Source: DSNY01 sp040752195
Lineage (GTDB): Bacteria > Pseudomonadota > Gammaproteobacteria > Burkholderiales > Burkholderiaceae_F
Length of the DNA: 64,000 nucleotides
NCBI GenBank assembly: GCA_040752195.1
Contig: JBFMFC010000006.1
Location: forward strand, 47,727-111,726
Direction: 5' to 3'
Below are positions 63,447 through 64,000 of the stretch, in pieces. Position 1 is the first letter of the stretch. Each line of letters starts with the position of its first letter. Both the position numbers and the translations under genes were made by a program. The notes under the pieces are model-generated. The model saw only the letters and a list, made by a program, of their open reading frames with translations. It ran no database searches and had not been told where the DNA came from.

Positions 63447-64000
63447 ATGCAGATGTCGATACGGATCGTGCGATCGGCCGCGGCGGTGCTCGTCGCACTG
63501 GCCCTCGCGGCGTGCGGAGGCGGTGGTGGCGGCGGCGCGCCCGCGCCGCTCGTCTGCGGACCGGGCAGCGCGTCGTTCTCGACGTACGCGGATGCGTCCG
63601 TCACCGTCGGCAAGGCCGCGGGCGCGACCGTCGCCGGATGCACGGGCGCGTTGAGCAACGTGCGTTGGACGCAGGTCGGCGGGCCGCCCGTCGCGCTGCT
63701 GTCGGACCGGACGCAGACGATCAGCTTCGAGCCGCCCGCGGCGGGCACCTACGCGTTCCGCGCCGACTTCATCGATGCCGGCGGAGCGGCCCGTTCGGCG
63801 ACGGTCAGCGTGAACGCAGCCGCCACCGCTTCCGCCGCCGGCGTCGTGCTGCGCGTGGACCAGTCCGTTCGCAAGGGCGGCAAGGTGTCGCTGCGCGCCT
63901 GGCCGGCGCTCGCCGCCGGCGAGACGCAGACATGGACGCAGATCGACGGGCCGGCCGTCGCGCTCGACACCACGGATCCGAACCGCGCGCTCTTCACTGC
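63447..64000 (+). CDS. lipoprotein with PKD-like domains, 5' part (runs off the window)
   Basis: At least 184 codons, open to the right edge. The signal peptide ends in a lipobox LAAC with Cys23, followed by a Gly-rich linker (eight or so Gly). Two K-domain/PKD-like repeats can be seen: one with WTQVGGPPVAL and a FEPPAAGTYAFRADF end, and a second beginning with WTQIDGPAVAL. GGAGGAG (63438-63444) precedes ATG 63447. Such proteins are surface-exposed beta-sandwich scaffolds. Total length and role are unknown. Confidence 0.8.
   Translation, partial: MQMSIRIVRSAAAVLVALALAACGGGGGGGAPAPLVCGPGSASFSTYADASVTVGKAAGATVAGCTGALSNVRWTQVGGPPVALLSDRTQTISFEPPAAGTYAFRADFIDAGGAARSATVSVNAAATASAAGVVLRVDQSVRKGGKVSLRAWPALAAGETQTWTQIDGPAVALDTTDPNRALFT

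Overview
The window reads as chromosome of a GC-rich betaproteobacterium, most likely Burkholderiales. The reasons are a tripartite tricarboxylate transporter with a Bug-type binding protein, the order mnmG-rsmG-parA-parB-atpIBEFHAGDC with hemE and priA close by, a DUF971-ubiE-Tim44-ubiJ-ubiB block, and type IV pilus minor-pilin operons. The assignment rests on gene content and order only. The sequence is a scaffolded draft: there are two 100-N gaps (19805-19904 and 40847-40946), and the second is flanked by an exact 127-bp duplication that is almost certainly an unmerged contig overlap.

Layout. 1-1438: two FtsX-type ABC permeases (the first cut by the window edge). 1630-2094: small lipoprotein. 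2167-5169: tctC-tctB-tctA. 5284-7229: alpha/beta hydrolase lipoprotein and AbrB-type membrane protein. 7580-7786: cold-shock protein with a long leader and a strong terminator. 7838-8821 (minus): 2-hydroxyacid dehydrogenase. 9088-10923: GTP-dependent PEP carboxykinase, meeting a methyltransferase end to end. 12082-16745: a complete branched-chain amino-acid-type ABC importer (two ATPases, binding protein, two permeases). 16907-18484 (minus): P5C-type aldehyde dehydrogenase. 18903-19804: start of an AsmA-like protein, lost in the first gap. 19918-31411: tRNA modification and rRNA methylation (mnmG, rsmG), chromosome partition (parA, parB) and the nine-gene F1Fo ATP synthase operon. 31558-35960: universal stress protein behind an FNR-type palindrome, a PQQ-type sugar dehydrogenase with its cytochrome c, and a TonB-dependent receptor. 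36183-40254: small Lys/Ala-rich secreted protein, DUF167 protein, hemE and priA, with DnaA-box-like sites between hemE and priA. 40339-41875: ECF sigma and anti-sigma pair. 41919-42983 (minus): membrane-anchored cytochrome c with three haem sites. 43225-43300: tRNA-Arg(CCG).

43339-58895 is the most distinctive part: about 15.5 kb of type IV pilus minor-pilin genes holding two complete, tandem, same-strand operons (fimT-pilV-pilW-pilX-pilY1-pilE), an extra fimT in the second, and a lone fimT-like gene on the opposite strand. The two PilY1 paralogues (1282 and 1216 aa) share their architecture but differ in calcium-loop content: copy 2 has an intact DxNxDxxxD loop in its C-terminal half, while copy 1 has lost the acidic ligands at the same place. 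Two pilus-tip assemblies with different calcium response is the main hypothesis offered by this window.

58951-63357 returns to core genes: DUF971, ubiE, a Tim44-like protein, ubiJ and ubiB (ubiquinone biosynthesis). The window ends inside a lipoprotein with PKD-like repeats. No insertion sequence, prophage, CRISPR array or rRNA gene was seen.
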